64,000 bases of DNA from Sphingobium sp. DEHP117 (GTDB lineage Bacteria; Pseudomonadota; Alphaproteobacteria; Sphingomonadales; Sphingomonadaceae): contig NZ_JAPFBJ010000003.1 in NCBI RefSeq assembly GCF_030867385.1, forward strand, positions 558,001 through 622,000, read 5' to 3'. The translations under genes and the position numbers were made by a program. The notes beneath the pieces were generated by a model. That model saw only the letters and a list, made by a program, of their open reading frames with translations. It was not told the origin of the DNA and did not search any database. How positions within the stretch are numbered: position 1 is the first letter of the stretch; the number at the start of each line of letters is the position of its first letter. Shown here one piece after another: positions 21,468 to 31,669 of this stretch.

Positions 21468-22178
21468 TTAAACGGCCTCCCTGCTACGCGTGGTCCGGAA
21501 CTCGATTTTCTTGTCATAGGGAGCGCCGACGATCATGCGCTGCACATAGACACCCGGCAGATGAATGCTGTCGGGATCGATGCTGCCGGCGGGTACCACT
21601 TCCTCCACCTCCACCACACAGACCTTGCCGCAAGTGGCGGCAGGCACGTTGAAATTGCGTGCAGTCTTGCGGAATACAACGTTGCCGGTTTCATCAGCCT
21701 TCCAGGCCTTCACCAGCGCAAGATCGGCGACGATTCCGCGCTCGAGGACATAATCCTGCCCGTCGAAATTCTTGACTTCCTTCCCCTCGGCGACAAGCGT
21801 GCCGACACCTGTCTTGGTGTAGAAGCCGGGAATGCCCGCTCCGCCCGCGCGCATACGCTCTGCCAGCGTCCCCTGAGGGCAAAATTCCACCTCCAGCTCG
21901 CCAGCCAAATACTGCCGCTCGAACTCCTTGTTCTCGCCCACGTAGGAAGAGATCATCTTCTTCACTTGCCGGGTGCGCAGCAGCTTGCCGATGCCTTCGT
22001 TGTCGATGCCCGCATTGTTGCTTGCGAAAGTCAGGCCCGTCACTCCGCTGTCGCGCACAGCATCGAGCAGCCGTTCCGGGATACCGCATAGGCCAAAGCC
22101 ACCGCTGGCGATGAGAATATCATTCTTGAGCAGGCCATTGAGCGCCGCTGCAGCGTCAGGAAAGAGTTTTTTTGACAT
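21468..22178 (-). CDS. scoA: 3-oxoacid CoA-transferase, subunit A
   Basis: A 236-residue alpha subunit partnering ScoB. Motifs include DILIASGGFGLCGIPERLLDA, TFASNNAGIDNEGIGKLL and GAGIPGFYTKTGVGT, all typical of SCOT alpha chains. The start at 22178 (MSKKLFPDAAAAL) is preferred over 22196 by family length. The gene is transcribed away from a LysR-type regulator gene with a palindromic operator between them. The pair probably serves ketone-body, poly-hydroxybutyrate or branched-chain acid use. Confidence 0.95.
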   Translation of the reverse strand: MSKKLFPDAAAALNGLLKNDILIASGGFGLCGIPERLLDAVRDSGVTGLTFASNNAGIDNEGIGKLLRTRQVKKMISSYVGENKEFERQYLAGELEVEFCPQGTLAERMRAGGAGIPGFYTKTGVGTLVAEGKEVKNFDGQDYVLERGIVADLALVKAWKADETGNVVFRKTARNFNVPAATCGKVCVVEVEEVVPAGSIDPDSIHLPGVYVQRMIVGAPYDKKIEFRTTRSREAV

Positions 22179-22204
22179 TGGGATCCTTGGGTTCACGCGC
22201 AGAC

Positions 22205-22241
22205 ATTGTCATAGCCGACGACAATCATCATTACCAATGAT
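22205..22241. promoter_or_regulatory. Probable LysR-type operator between scoA and the regulator gene
   Basis: ATCATTACCAATGAT at 22227-22241 is a perfect palindrome with the T-N11-A pattern of LysR-type boxes. A second dyad, ATTGTC-N9-GACAAT at 22205-22225, lies alongside. The two divergent starts are only 88 bp apart, so both promoters would be in reach of a bound regulator. Confidence 0.75.
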
Positions 22242-22266
22242 TTATATTTTGTGATATTGATAAGTA

Positions 22267-23178
22267 ATGTCTATCAATAGAATTGCATTCTACCATATCG
22301 AGACACTGTTATGGATTGCTCGGCTAGGCACGTTCGGGGCTGCGGCGGAGCGGCTCAAGACGACCCAGCCCGCCATCTCCGCTCGGGTGCGTGAGCTGGA
22401 ACATCATCTCGGCACCTCTCTTTTTCGCAGGGAAGGCCGGACAATGACGCTGACACCCGCCGGGCGGCAACTGGTGCGTGAAAGCGAACCCCTGATGGCG
22501 GGCTTCCAGAGCCTGCTGCATAGCGCTGGAGATACGGCGGAGACGGCAGGTATCGTGCGCATCGGCGCGGGAGAAATTGCGGCGGCCAGCTGTCTACCTG
22601 GCTTTGTAGCAGAGCTGCAAAGGACATGGCCCAATCTCTCGCTAGAGATAGAGATCGCACTGACAGCTGATCTTATCCAGCAGATACTTACCGGCAGGAC
22701 CGATCTTGTCTTCGGAGCGGGGCGTATCGCCCATCCAGCGCTTCGGACCACCTCGATCGGCGCGGTGGACCTGCTCCTGCTCGCCAGCCCGACCACGATT
22801 GGCGCGATCGAGGCACAGGGGAACGCAACAAACTTCCCGATATGGTCACTCTCCAGCCACTCTCCGCTCTATCACATTATGAAACAGGCGATCGCCGCTT
22901 CGGGCATCACTTCCCGCTCCGTAAATCTGTGCAATAATGCGCGCATGATGATCGACATTGTCGCGGCGGGCGGCGGGATCGGCATATTTCCGCATTCGAT
23001 GGTCCGACAGGCGCTTGAGGACGGCGCTTTGGCGCTGGTTCCTGGAGCGATGGACATTCCGCCGGTCGAGTTTCAGGTTGCGATCCGCGCGGGGGAGACT
23101 GACCCACTCATCCTTCACATATTCGAACGCGCGGGCCAGCTGGATATTCGCGCCATGTCAACGCCCCTAGCATCTTAA
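22267..23178 (+). CDS. LysR-family transcriptional regulator
   Basis: A 303-residue regulator. The N-terminal winged helix-turn-helix reads FGAAAERLKTTQPAISARVRELE followed by HLGTSLFRREGRTMTLTPAG. Residues about 95-295 are a periplasmic-binding-like effector domain (VRIGAGEIAAASCLPGF and GGGIGIFPHSMV). It is divergent from scoAB across a palindromic T-N11-A site, so regulation of scoAB and itself is the likely job. The inducer is unknown. A stem-loop follows the stop. Confidence 0.93.
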   Translation: MSINRIAFYHIETLLWIARLGTFGAAAERLKTTQPAISARVRELEHHLGTSLFRREGRTMTLTPAGRQLVRESEPLMAGFQSLLHSAGDTAETAGIVRIGAGEIAAASCLPGFVAELQRTWPNLSLEIEIALTADLIQQILTGRTDLVFGAGRIAHPALRTTSIGAVDLLLLASPTTIGAIEAQGNATNFPIWSLSSHSPLYHIMKQAIAASGITSRSVNLCNNARMMIDIVAAGGGIGIFPHSMVRQALEDGALALVPGAMDIPPVEFQVAIRAGETDPLILHIFERAGQLDIRAMSTPLAS

Positions 23179-23181
23179 TGA

Positions 23182-23208
23182 AAGGGCCGTCCCATCGGAA
23201 CGGCCCTT
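23182..23208 (+). terminator. Stem-loop after the LysR regulator gene
   Basis: AAGGGCCGT and ACGGCCCTT form a perfect 9-bp stem around a 9-base loop, 4 bp after the stop. The arms supply A- and T-rich edges but there is no long T-run. It may serve both this gene and the convergent csbD. Confidence 0.65.
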
Positions 23209-23231
23209 CATCGGGAGTAACAGGAAGGCCG

Positions 23232-23402
23232 TCAGACTTTGTTGCCGAACGCACCTTTCACGCTGCCAGCAGCCTTCTGGGCTTTGCCCTTGACTTCCTG
23301 CGCCGCACCACGGTCGCGCGTATCGGGATTGCCGCTCTGCTGCTTTGCCTTGCCAACGGCCTCGTTCGCAGCACCTTTTGCCTTGTCGATCAACTCACCC
23401 AT
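23232..23402 (-). CDS. CsbD-family stress protein
   Basis: A 56-residue, highly charged, Ala/Lys/Gly-rich protein beginning [20 protein letters not shown], with [17 protein letters not shown] at its end. These repeated KGKA/KGAA segments are the CsbD signature. CsbD proteins are abundant general stress proteins in many bacteria, with no defined biochemical role. GAAGGAG precedes the ATG. A near-consensus EcfG promoter lies upstream, which fits stress control. Confidence 0.88.
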   Translation of the reverse strand: MGELIDKAKGAANEAVGKAKQQSGNPDTRDRGAAQEVKGKAQKAAGSVKGAFGNKV

Positions 23403-23433
23403 CGTTCGTCTCCTTCGTTGGGAACGAAAGGAA

Positions 23434-23459
23434 AACGGACGATGTCAGGGCGATGTTCC
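23434..23459 (-). promoter_or_regulatory. EcfG-type general stress promoter of csbD
   Basis: On the minus strand GGAAC and CGTT are separated by 17 bases, matching the alphaproteobacterial general stress sigma factor consensus GGAAC-N16/17-CGTT. It ends about 32 bp upstream of the csbD ATG. Confidence 0.75.
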
Positions 23460-23497
23460 GGCAGTTGCGACGAGCGGTTGGCCGCGCGCCCGGCCGG

Positions 23498-24544
23498 TCA
23501 GATTAGCCCTGCTAATGGGCTTGACGGGTCAGCATACAGGCGCTTGCCCATACGCCCGGCGAGGTAAGCCATCCGGCCCGCCTCCACACCGGCTTTCATC
23601 GCGCGGGCCATCAGCACCGGGTCTTTCGCCTCGGCGATGGCAGTGTTCATCAGCACACCAGCGCAGCCCAGCTCCATTGCTTCCGCAGCCTCGGACGCGG
23701 TGCCGACGCCCGCATCGACCAATACCGGGAGCGATGTACCCTCCACGATCAGCCGGATCGTCACCTTGTTCTGAATGCCGAGGCCCGAACCGATCGGCGC
23801 GCCCAGCGGCATGATCGCCACCGCGCCCGCATCCTCCAGCCGCTTCGCCGCGATCGGGTCGTCGACGCAATAGACCATCGGCTTGAAACCTTCCTTCGCG
23901 AGCACCTCGGTCGCGCGCAGCGTCTCGACCATATCGGGGTAGAGCGTGCGCGCCTCGCCCAGCACCTCGAGCTTCACCAGCTCCCAGCCGCCCGCCTCGC
24001 GCGCCAGCCTCAGCGTGCGGATCGCTTCCTCGCCGGTGAAGCAACCCGCAGTGTTGGGCAGATAGGTGATCTTCGTCGGGTCGATATAGTCAGTCAACAT
24101 TGGCGCATTGGGGTCAGACACATTAACGCGACGTACCGCCACCGTAACAATTTCCGCGCCGGACGCTTCTACGGCAGCGGCGTTCTGCTCAAAGCTCTTA
24201 TACTTGCCGGTGCCCACGATCAGGCGCGAGCGGAAGGTCTTGCCCGCAACGCTCCAGCTGTCCTCCGTCACCGCCGCCGCATGGTCGCCACCGCCTACGA
24301 AGTGCACGATTTCCAGCTCGTCGCCATCCTCGACCATGACCTGTGCCAGGGTCGAGCGCGGCACGACCTCGAGGTTGCGCTCGACAGCGATCTTTTCCGG
24401 CACAAAGCCCAGTTCGCTCGCCAGCGCGGCAAGGCTCAGCCCCTCGCGCACCCGGCGATGCTCGCCATTGATCCGGATCGAAATATTCCCGTCAATGCTC
24501 AACTCTAGACCTTCCGCCAAAACCGCCATATCAAGACGCTGCAT
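23498..24544 (-). CDS. thiG: Fused sulfur carrier ThiS / thiazole synthase ThiG
   Basis: About 348 residues. Residues 15-85 are Thi[22 protein letters not shown] through [16 protein letters not shown], ending in the Gly-Gly tail that carries the thiocarboxylate. Residues about 95-348 are ThiG, which builds the thiamin thiazole from deoxyxylulose phosphate: [15 protein letters not shown], a lysine Schiff-base region, and [19 protein letters not shown]. In most bacteria ThiS is a separate protein, so the Gly-Gly is internal here. The start may be 24544 or 24529; neither has a clear ribosome site. No room for a TPP riboswitch remains, since the divergent aroQ starts 56 bp away. Confidence 0.93.
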   Translation of the reverse strand: MQRLDMAVLAEGLELSIDGNISIRINGEHRRVREGLSLAALASELGFVPEKIAVERNLEVVPRSTLAQVMVEDGDELEIVHFVGGGDHAAAVTEDSWSVAGKTFRSRLIVGTGKYKSFEQNAAAVEASGAEIVTVAVRRVNVSDPNAPMLTDYIDPTKITYLPNTAGCFTGEEAIRTLRLAREAGGWELVKLEVLGEARTLYPDMVETLRATEVLAKEGFKPMVYCVDDPIAAKRLEDAGAVAIMPLGAPIGSGLGIQNKVTIRLIVEGTSLPVLVDAGVGTASEAAEAMELGCAGVLMNTAIAEAKDPVLMARAMKAGVEAGRMAYLAGRMGKRLYADPSSPLAGLI

Positions 24545-24599
24545 ATAGGGACGCTTAGGCGTGCATCGCAACCGCTCTTGCACGCGGACAGGGGAATAC

Positions 24600-25040
24600 A
24601 TGGCAGAAGACCGGACAATATGGGTGCTCAACGGGCCCAACCTCAATCTGCTGGGCAGCCGGGAACCGGAAATCTATGGCTATGACACGCTGGACGACAT
24701 CGCAGAGCGAATGAGCGATGTCGCCGCGCGTGCGCATGTCGAGCTCGAATTTCGCCAGTCCAACCATGAGGGACATCTGATCGACTGGCTGCACGAGGCG
24801 GCGGCAAGCGGCGCGCATGCCGTGATCCTCAACCCCGGCGGATTGACACACACCTCGGTGGCGCTGCTCGATGCTGTCCGCAGCATCACCGTGCCTGTGA
24901 TAGAGGTGCACCTCTCCAACCCCCATGCGCGCGAGGAGTTTCGTCGCAAATCCTATGTCGGCATGGGCGCCAAGGGGACCATCGCGGGCTTTGGGCCGTT
25001 GTCCTACATGCTGGCACTTGAGGCAGCGCTGGAGCTTTAA
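24600..25040 (+). CDS. aroQ: 3-dehydroquinate dehydratase, type II
   Basis: A 146-residue type II dehydroquinase of the shikimate pathway, converting 3-dehydroquinate to 3-dehydroshikimate. It contains [19 protein letters not shown] (active-site Asn, Arg and Tyr), [29 protein letters not shown] and [28 protein letters not shown] precedes ATG 24600; the in-frame ATG at 24561 would add an unlikely extension. It lies 63 bp ahead of accB, an order seen in many alphaproteobacteria. Confidence 0.97.
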   Translation: MAEDRTIWVLNGPNLNLLGSREPEIYGYDTLDDIAERMSDVAARAHVELEFRQSNHEGHLIDWLHEAAASGAHAVILNPGGLTHTSVALLDAVRSITVPVIEVHLSNPHAREEFRRKSYVGMGAKGTIAGFGPLSYMLALEAALEL

Positions 25041-25103
25041 CCGGTTGCGCTCTGCGCCAATCCGCAATAGGCGCAATCGCCAAATATCCTATTCAGAGGG
25101 CAT

Positions 25104-25586
25104 ATGAACGACAAAGCAGACAAGGGCGCAATGCAGATCGACGTCAATCTGGTGCGCGAACTGGCGGATATGCTGGACTCGACCAACCTCACCGAGATCG
25201 AGGTTGAAGACGGGGACCGCAAGATCCGCGTCGCGCGGAAGGTTCAGGTAGCATCAGGCGCGCCGGTTTATGCTCCGGCTCCCGTACCGCAGGCCGCCGC
25301 AGCACCTGCCGCGCCGCAAGCCGACGCCGCGTCTGCCCCTGCGGCATCTGCGGGAAATGCGGTCAAATCGCCGATGGTCGGCACCGCCTATCTGTCCCCC
25401 GAGCCGGGGGCAGCGCCGTTCATTCATGTCGGGCATCAGGTAAAGGCGGGCGACACGCTGCTTATTGTCGAGGCGATGAAGGTGATGAACCAGATTCACG
25501 CCCCCGCGGCTGGAACGGTGAAGGCCATATTGGTCGAGAGCGGCCAGCCGGTCGAGTTCGATCAACCGCTCGTGGTCATTGAGTAA
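25104..25586 (+). CDS. accB: Acetyl-CoA carboxylase biotin carboxyl carrier protein
   Basis: A 160-residue carrier that shuttles carboxybiotin during malonyl-CoA synthesis. The N-terminal segment [20 protein letters not shown] is standard. An Ala/Pro linker at about residues 55-85 leads to a biotinyl domain with [10 protein letters not shown], whose lysine is biotinylated. Eight bases separate it from accC, so the two subunits are cotranscribed. Confidence 0.97.
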   Translation: MNDKADKGAMQIDVNLVRELADMLDSTNLTEIEVEDGDRKIRVARKVQVASGAPVYAPAPVPQAAAAPAAPQADAASAPAASAGNAVKSPMVGTAYLSPEPGAAPFIHVGHQVKAGDTLLIVEAMKVMNQIHAPAAGTVKAILVESGQPVEFDQPLVVIE

Positions 25587-25594
25587 GGCTGACC

Positions 25595-26941
<1,347 letters not shown>

Positions 26942-27036
26942 TCCGAAACAGGCAGCTTCGCAGCGTTCGGATATGCGGTGCCTGCCCAAACACAAAATGT
27001 CATCAAACTGTAACATTTGCGATGAATGGCTCTGCC

Positions 27037-27678
27037 ATGAAACGCATCCTCGCCTCCGAACTGCTCGGCACCGCCCTGCTGGTGGCGACCGTCATCGGCT
27101 CTGGCATCATGGCAGACCGGCTCAGCGGTGGGAATGACGCGCTCGCCCTGCTCGGCAACACAGCGGCGACAGCGGCGGTGCTCTATGTGCTCATATCGCT
27201 TCTCGGCCCGATCAGCGGCGCACAGTTCAACCCGGCAGTGACGCTGTTTCTGGACCGCAGGCACAATCGCGGCGCGGTCATCCTCGCGCAGGTGGCCGGA
27301 GGTGTGTTGGGCGCGATGCTGGCACACGCGATGTTCGGGCTGGAGCCTGTGCAGCAGGGCGTCCATGCCCGAGCGACTCAGGGCGAATGGCTCGGGGAGG
27401 CGGTCGCCACCTTTGGCCTGCTGCTCACCATCCGCCTTGGCTTGCATTATCGGGCGGAGGCTCTACCCGCGCTGGTTGCGGCGTGGATCACGGCAGGCTA
27501 CTGGTTCACCAGTTCTACGAGCTTCGCCAATCCGGCAGTCACGCTGGCGCGCACGCTGACCGGCAGTTTCTCGGGCATCCGCCCGGTCGATGCACCCGCA
27601 TTCGTCCTGATGCAGCTGCTGGGCGCGGGCGCGGCGGTGGCTTTGTCCGGCTGGCTCATGAAGGAAGACAAGGCATGA
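27037..27678 (+). CDS. aqpS: Aquaglyceroporin-type channel, likely arsenite exit (AqpS-like)
   Basis: A 213-residue MIP-family channel with about six membrane helices. The two pore half-helices are GAQFNPAVTLFLD and SFANPAVTLARTLTG, both with the NPA box. It overlaps arsC by ATGA, so they are translationally coupled. Known: in some rhizobia AqpS lets arsenite, produced by ArsC, leave the cell down its gradient in place of an ArsB pump. The same role is inferred here. The start is unclear; MKRILASELLG at 27037 matches the family, while 27022 is also possible. No ArsR gene is adjacent. Confidence 0.82.
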   Translation: MKRILASELLGTALLVATVIGSGIMADRLSGGNDALALLGNTAATAAVLYVLISLLGPISGAQFNPAVTLFLDRRHNRGAVILAQVAGGVLGAMLAHAMFGLEPVQQGVHARATQGEWLGEAVATFGLLLTIRLGLHYRAEALPALVAAWITAGYWFTSSTSFANPAVTLARTLTGSFSGIRPVDAPAFVLMQLLGAGAAVALSGWLMKEDKA

Positions 27679-28019
27679 AAGCGACGATCTGGCATAATCC
27701 CAACTGCGGCACTTCGCGCAAGACGCTGGCGATCCTGGAGGAGACGCCGGGCGTTGACCTCACCGTCATCGAATATCTCAAGAACCCCTATACGCGCGAC
27801 AAGCTGGTCCAGCTGTTCCGTGACGCGGGCGTCACCCCGGCGCAGGCCATTCGCAAGATGGGCACTGACGCAGAGGAGCGCGGCCTGCCCGATATGGAGG
27901 ATGACGCCATCCTCAATGAAATGGCTGCGAACCCCGCCTATGTGAACCGCCCGTTCGTGGAGACAGACAAAGGCGTGCGCTTCTGCCGCCCGCAGGATGT
28001 GGTGCGCGAGATTTTGTGA
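27675..28019 (+). CDS. arsC: Arsenate reductase, glutaredoxin-dependent
   Basis: A 114-residue ArsC of the Spx/ArsC fold, reducing arsenate to arsenite with glutathione and glutaredoxin. The catalytic cysteine is in WHNPNCGTSRKTL. IRKMGTDAEE and VNRPFVETDKGVRFCRP follow, where RPFV supplies an active-site arginine. It overlaps the aquaporin gene by four bases. The operon thus reduces arsenate and releases the product through the channel. Confidence 0.93.
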   Translation: MKATIWHNPNCGTSRKTLAILEETPGVDLTVIEYLKNPYTRDKLVQLFRDAGVTPAQAIRKMGTDAEERGLPDMEDDAILNEMAANPAYVNRPFVETDKGVRFCRPQDVVREIL

Positions 28020-28098
28020 CACACGGTGTCACAGGCCGGTAACATTCACCTGATCTAGCTCTTGCGGAACGCGCCGTTCGCGCGTTAGCATCTGCAGC

Positions 28099-28848
28099 AT
28101 GAGCAAGGGCGACGATTTGGCGACCATCGCGGTCTATTCCCTGAAAGGCGGCGTTGGCAAGACGACCTTCGCGGTCAATCTCGCGTGGGCATCTGCGAAG
28201 AACAGCGCGCGCCGCACGCTTTTGTGGGATCTCGACCCACAGGCGGCCGCGACCTGGATGCTCTCCGCCAACGCCAAGGGGCGAGACGAGGCGCAGGCGA
28301 TCTTCAGCAAGGATGTCGATGTCGAGGCGCTGATCCGCCCGTCGACGGTGGAGGGGATAGACCTGATCGCGGCAGACACATCGCTGCGCGGGCTGGATCG
28401 GCTCTTCTTCGAGCTGGGCAAGAAAAAGCGGTTGGCGAAGCTGATCGAAGGCCTTTCCAAGCGATACGACCGCATCATCCTCGATTGCCCGCCCGGCCTC
28501 ACCGAAACGTCAGAACAGGTGTTGCGCGCTGCCGATATCGTGATCGTGCCCGTGATCCCCTCCCCCCTGTCCCAGCGCGCGCTGGGCGAGGTGGCGCGTT
28601 ATCTGGTGCAACGCGGCGATGGCCATTCCCCGATCCTGCCGGTCTATTCGATGGTCGACCGCCGCCGCAGCCTGCATCGCACCGCGACGGAGGAGAATCC
28701 CAACTGGCCCGCCGTGCCGATGGCAAGCGCGGTCGAGCAGATGGCCGCGCGCCGCAAGCCGATCGGCGAGTTCGCGCCCACTAGCCCGGCTGCGAAACAG
28801 TTCGCATATCTCTGGCAGGCGATCGAGCGACGACTGGCCAAGCGCTAA
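28099..28848 (+). CDS. ParA-family ATPase
   Basis: A 249-residue ParA/MinD-type P-loop ATPase. The deviant Walker A is SLKGGVGKTTFAVNLA, LLWDLDPQAAATWML carries the A' segment, and RIILDCPPGLTETSEQVL is Walker B. ParA proteins position DNA or protein cargo by cycling on the nucleoid. No parB or centromere-like repeats are adjacent, so this is an orphan and not the replicon's main segregation ATPase. It converges with chrA, the stops being 18 bp apart. Confidence 0.85.
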   Translation: MSKGDDLATIAVYSLKGGVGKTTFAVNLAWASAKNSARRTLLWDLDPQAAATWMLSANAKGRDEAQAIFSKDVDVEALIRPSTVEGIDLIAADTSLRGLDRLFFELGKKKRLAKLIEGLSKRYDRIILDCPPGLTETSEQVLRAADIVIVPVIPSPLSQRALGEVARYLVQRGDGHSPILPVYSMVDRRRSLHRTATEENPNWPAVPMASAVEQMAARRKPIGEFAPTSPAAKQFAYLWQAIERRLAKR

Positions 28849-28866
28849 GACCGAGCGCCTCGCCGC

Positions 28867-30177
28867 TCACATATGCATGAATACGCGCAGCATCAGCGCA
28901 GCCATGCCGCACAGACATAACATCGCCACCACCCCTATCCGCCCGACGAACAGCAGCCCGAAGGCCAGCGCCGCCAGCACCATCGCCGTGAGATTGGGGC
29001 TGTGCACATCCGGCACGATAAAACGCAGCGGGCCATAGCGGACCAAGCCAACGCGCCAGAACAGCACATGCACCCCAAACCACAGCGCGACATTGGCAAT
29101 CACGCCGACCACCGCCGCTGTCAGCGCCGCCAGCCCGCCCTGTAGCCGCTTTGCATGCTCCAGGCGCTCAATCCATGACGCGAAGGTGAAGATCCAGAGG
29201 AAGCAGGGCACGAACGTCACCCATGTCGTCACCAGCGCGCCCAACATGCCCGCCACCAGCGGCGAAAAGGGCTCGGGCAGGCGATAGGCCCCGAGGAAAC
29301 CGACGAACTGCGTCACCATGATCAACGGGCCGGGCGTGGTTTCGGCAAGGCCCAGCCCGTCGGCCATCTCGCCGGGGCGCAGCCAGTGATAGGTCTGCAC
29401 CGCCTCCTGCGCCATATAGGCGAGTACCGCATAGGCCCCCCCGAATGTGACAACCGCGAGGCGCGAAAAGAAGGCGGCGATCTGCATCAGTACGTGGTCC
29501 GGGCCGACTGTAAGCGCAATGGCAACGAAAGGCAGCGCCCAGGCACCGATCAGGATCGCCGCGATCCGCATCGTGCCCGACACGCGCGTCGGCGCCGACG
29601 CCCCGCCGCCCTCAGACGCGACCTTGAGCGCCAGCCATTCAGGTCGCCACGCGGCAATGATCATGCCGATCGCGCCTGCGCCCAGCACCACTACCGGAAA
29701 GGGTAGATTGAAAAAGAACACGGCAATGAAGGACGCCACGGCAAGTATGCGCTTGAACGGGGTAGTGAGTGCCCGCCCCGCGATCCGTAACACCGCCTGC
29801 ACGACCAGCGCCAGCACCGCCGCCTTGACGCCGAGGAACAGAGCGAAGACCCAGCCGACCCCGCTCGCCAAAACATAGATGATCGACAATGCCAGCATCA
29901 CGGCCGCGCCCGGCAGTACGAACAGACTGCCCGCCGCCAGCCCCCCACGCACACCGTGCAGCCGCCAGCCGATCCAGGTTGCGAGCTGCTGAGCCTCAGG
30001 GCCGGGCAGCAGATGGCAGAAGTTCAAGGCGCGCAGAAACTGCTCTTCGCCGATCCACTGGCGCTCCGCCACCAGCTCCTTGTGCATCAGCGCAATCTGC
30101 CCCGCCGGGCCGCCAAAGCTGAGGCAACCGATCCGCCCGAACAGGCGGACCATATCCCTGAATGATGGGTTCTCCAT
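28867..30177 (-). CDS. chrA: Chromate transporter, two-domain CHR family
   Basis: A 436-residue inner-membrane protein with about ten to twelve helices arranged as two homologous halves. The N-terminal half has FGRIGCLSFGGPAGQIALMH, EEQFLRALNFCHLLPGPEAQ and TWIGWRLHG. The second half repeats the pattern with FFSRLAVVTFGGAYAVLAYM and LGLAETTPGPLIMVTQFVG. Members expel chromate using the membrane potential. ATG 30177 follows GGGGGAGCGC; the longer frame to 30213 is less likely. It stands alone, with no chrB regulator visible. Confidence 0.92.
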   Translation of the reverse strand: MENPSFRDMVRLFGRIGCLSFGGPAGQIALMHKELVAERQWIGEEQFLRALNFCHLLPGPEAQQLATWIGWRLHGVRGGLAAGSLFVLPGAAVMLALSIIYVLASGVGWVFALFLGVKAAVLALVVQAVLRIAGRALTTPFKRILAVASFIAVFFFNLPFPVVVLGAGAIGMIIAAWRPEWLALKVASEGGGASAPTRVSGTMRIAAILIGAWALPFVAIALTVGPDHVLMQIAAFFSRLAVVTFGGAYAVLAYMAQEAVQTYHWLRPGEMADGLGLAETTPGPLIMVTQFVGFLGAYRLPEPFSPLVAGMLGALVTTWVTFVPCFLWIFTFASWIERLEHAKRLQGGLAALTAAVVGVIANVALWFGVHVLFWRVGLVRYGPLRFIVPDVHSPNLTAMVLAALAFGLLFVGRIGVVAMLCLCGMAALMLRVFMHM

Positions 30178-30323
30178 GCGCTCCCCCGCCGAATCCGGCA
30201 TGGAACAGCGCATGATTTGTCGGCCAGATCAATTCATTTCAGCGTGCGGATGACCTTGACCAGCCACCGACACATCACCGACCCGTGCACGGTACAGCTC
30301 CTCCGCGAAATACACACGCAACG

Positions 30324-30356
30324 AAAAACCCCCTCAGGTACGGCCCGAGGGGGTTT
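30324..30356 (-). terminator. Rho-independent terminator of the rplK-rplA operon
   Basis: On the minus strand AAACCCCCTC and GAGGGGGTTT form a 10-bp stem followed by TTTTTC. A second perfect stem, CCAGCGGGG/CCCCGCTGG (30367-30389), sits between it and the rplA stop. Together they end the ribosomal operon. Confidence 0.9.
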
Positions 30357-30397
30357 GAAACATGAGCCAGCGGGGGATCACCCCGCTGGGGTCAAGA

Positions 30398-31099
30398 TCA
30401 GACAACGCCGCCGACCTGGGCCACGTCCACCTTCACGCCGGGGCCCATCGAGGAGCTGAGCGCGATCTTGCGGACATATTTGCCCTTGGAGCCGCTCGGC
30501 TTCGCCTTGACGATGGCATCCACGAACGCGTCGAAGTTCTTACGTAGGTCGCCTTCCGCGAAGCTCGCCTTGCCGAGGCCGGCATGGATGATTCCCGCCT
30601 TCTCGACACGGAACTCGATCTGGCCGCCCTTCGCCGCCTTCACCGCTTCGCCGACATTGGGCGTCACGGTGCCGAGCTTCGGGTTCGGCATCAGTCCCTT
30701 GGGGCCGAGTACCTTGCCGAGGCGGCCGACGAGGCCCATCATGTCCGGCGTGGCGATCACGCGCTGAAAGTCGATATTGCCGGCCTGGATGCTCTCCAGC
30801 AGATCTTCGGCGCCCACGACGTCGGCTCCGGCAGCAGTTGCCTCGGCGGCCTTCTCGTTGCGGGCGAACACCGCGACGCGCACGGTCTTGCCGGTGCCAG
30901 CCGGAAGCGTGACGACGCCGCGCACCATCTGGTCCGCATGGCGGGGATCGACGCCGAGGTTGATCGCGACCTCGACCGTCTCGTCGAACTTCGCGGTCGC
31001 GTTGCTCTTGATGAGTGCGATCGCCTCGTCAACGCCGTGCAGCTTGTCACGGTCGATGCTGGAGGCCAGAGCCTTTGCCTTCTTGCTGAGCTTTGCCAT
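30398..31099 (-). CDS. rplA: 50S ribosomal protein L1
   Basis: A 233-residue L1 protein of the ribosomal stalk that helps release deacylated tRNA and can repress its own operon. It begins [20 protein letters not shown]; further motifs are [40 protein letters not shown] and [23 protein letters not shown] 31099 lies 4 bp after the rplK stop. In many bacteria rplJ and rplL follow, but here a double hairpin ends transcription, and the next gene is chrA. Confidence 0.97.
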   Translation of the reverse strand: MAKLSKKAKALASSIDRDKLHGVDEAIALIKSNATAKFDETVEVAINLGVDPRHADQMVRGVVTLPAGTGKTVRVAVFARNEKAAEATAAGADVVGAEDLLESIQAGNIDFQRVIATPDMMGLVGRLGKVLGPKGLMPNPKLGTVTPNVGEAVKAAKGGQIEFRVEKAGIIHAGLGKASFAEGDLRKNFDAFVDAIVKAKPSGSKGKYVRKIALSSSMGPGVKVDVAQVGGVV

Positions 31100-31103
31100 G
31101 TCC

Positions 31104-31535
31104 TTAGCCCTCCACCACAGTGAGGCCCATCGCGATAGCGGAGCCTTCGATGATCTTCGTAGCGGCCTCGATGTCGTTGGCATTGAGGTCGGCCATCTTC
31201 GCCTGCGCGATCTCCGCGAGCTGTGCGCGGGTGATCTTTCCGGCGGAAACCTTGCCCGGCTCCTTCGATCCGGACTTGAGGTTCACGGCCTTCTTGATCA
31301 GGTAGGTGGCCGGCGGCTGCTTGGTGATGAAGGAAAAGCTGCGGTCGGCATAGACGGTGATGATCGTGGGCAGCGGGGTGCCCTTGTCCATCTTTTCCGT
31401 CTGCGCGTTGAACGCCTTGCAGAATTCCATGATGTTGACGCCGCGCTGACCCAGAGCCGGGCCGATCGGCGGCGAAGGATTGGCGGCGCCCGCAGGCACC
31501 TGGAGCTTGATATAGCCCGTAATCTTCTTAGCCAT
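31104..31535 (-). CDS. rplK: 50S ribosomal protein L11
   Basis: A 143-residue L11 protein of the GTPase-associated centre. The N-terminal domain has [20 protein letters not shown] followed by [20 protein letters not shown], and the C-terminal rRNA-binding domain has [20 protein letters not shown] with [19 protein letters not shown]. It lies between nusG and rplA in the conserved order and is preceded by a 134-base leader. Confidence 0.98.
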   Translation of the reverse strand: MAKKITGYIKLQVPAGAANPSPPIGPALGQRGVNIMEFCKAFNAQTEKMDKGTPLPTIITVYADRSFSFITKQPPATYLIKKAVNLKSGSKEPGKVSAGKITRAQLAEIAQAKMADLNANDIEAATKIIEGSAIAMGLTVVEG

Positions 31536-31669
31536 GTGTCACTCACTCTATATGTGGGCCGCCGCGCGTCGCCACGCCTTGGCCCGGTTCAAGTTTAGCG
31601 GTGTTGACGGAAACCCGAAGGCATCCTCCCGCGCTTATCCCCGGCTGTTACCCCGGAAATCTCTTTAAA
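31536..31669 (-). promoter_or_regulatory. Leader between nusG and rplK
   Basis: A 134-base untranslated stretch with a GCGGGAGGATGCC segment resembling leaders I know before alphaproteobacterial rplK genes. Known: L1 can repress the L11 operon by binding its leader. Whether this leader holds an L1 site is inference; I did not derive a firm fold. Confidence 0.35.

Noticed and set aside
20820..22091. 423-codon plus-strand open frame
   Set aside because: Antisense to both scoB and scoA, which have clear catalytic motifs; no recognisable protein.
24545..24599. TPP riboswitch before thiSG
   Set aside because: Only about 55 bp separate thiSG from aroQ and no THI-box-like sequence is visible.
28099..28848. 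Possible plasmid or chromosome parAB locus
   Set aside because: No parB partner and no centromere-like repeats are nearby; only an orphan ParA-type ATPase is supported.
30362..30547. Small plus-strand frame over the rplA terminator region
   Set aside because: Antisense to rplA and to its terminator stems; no ribosome site.
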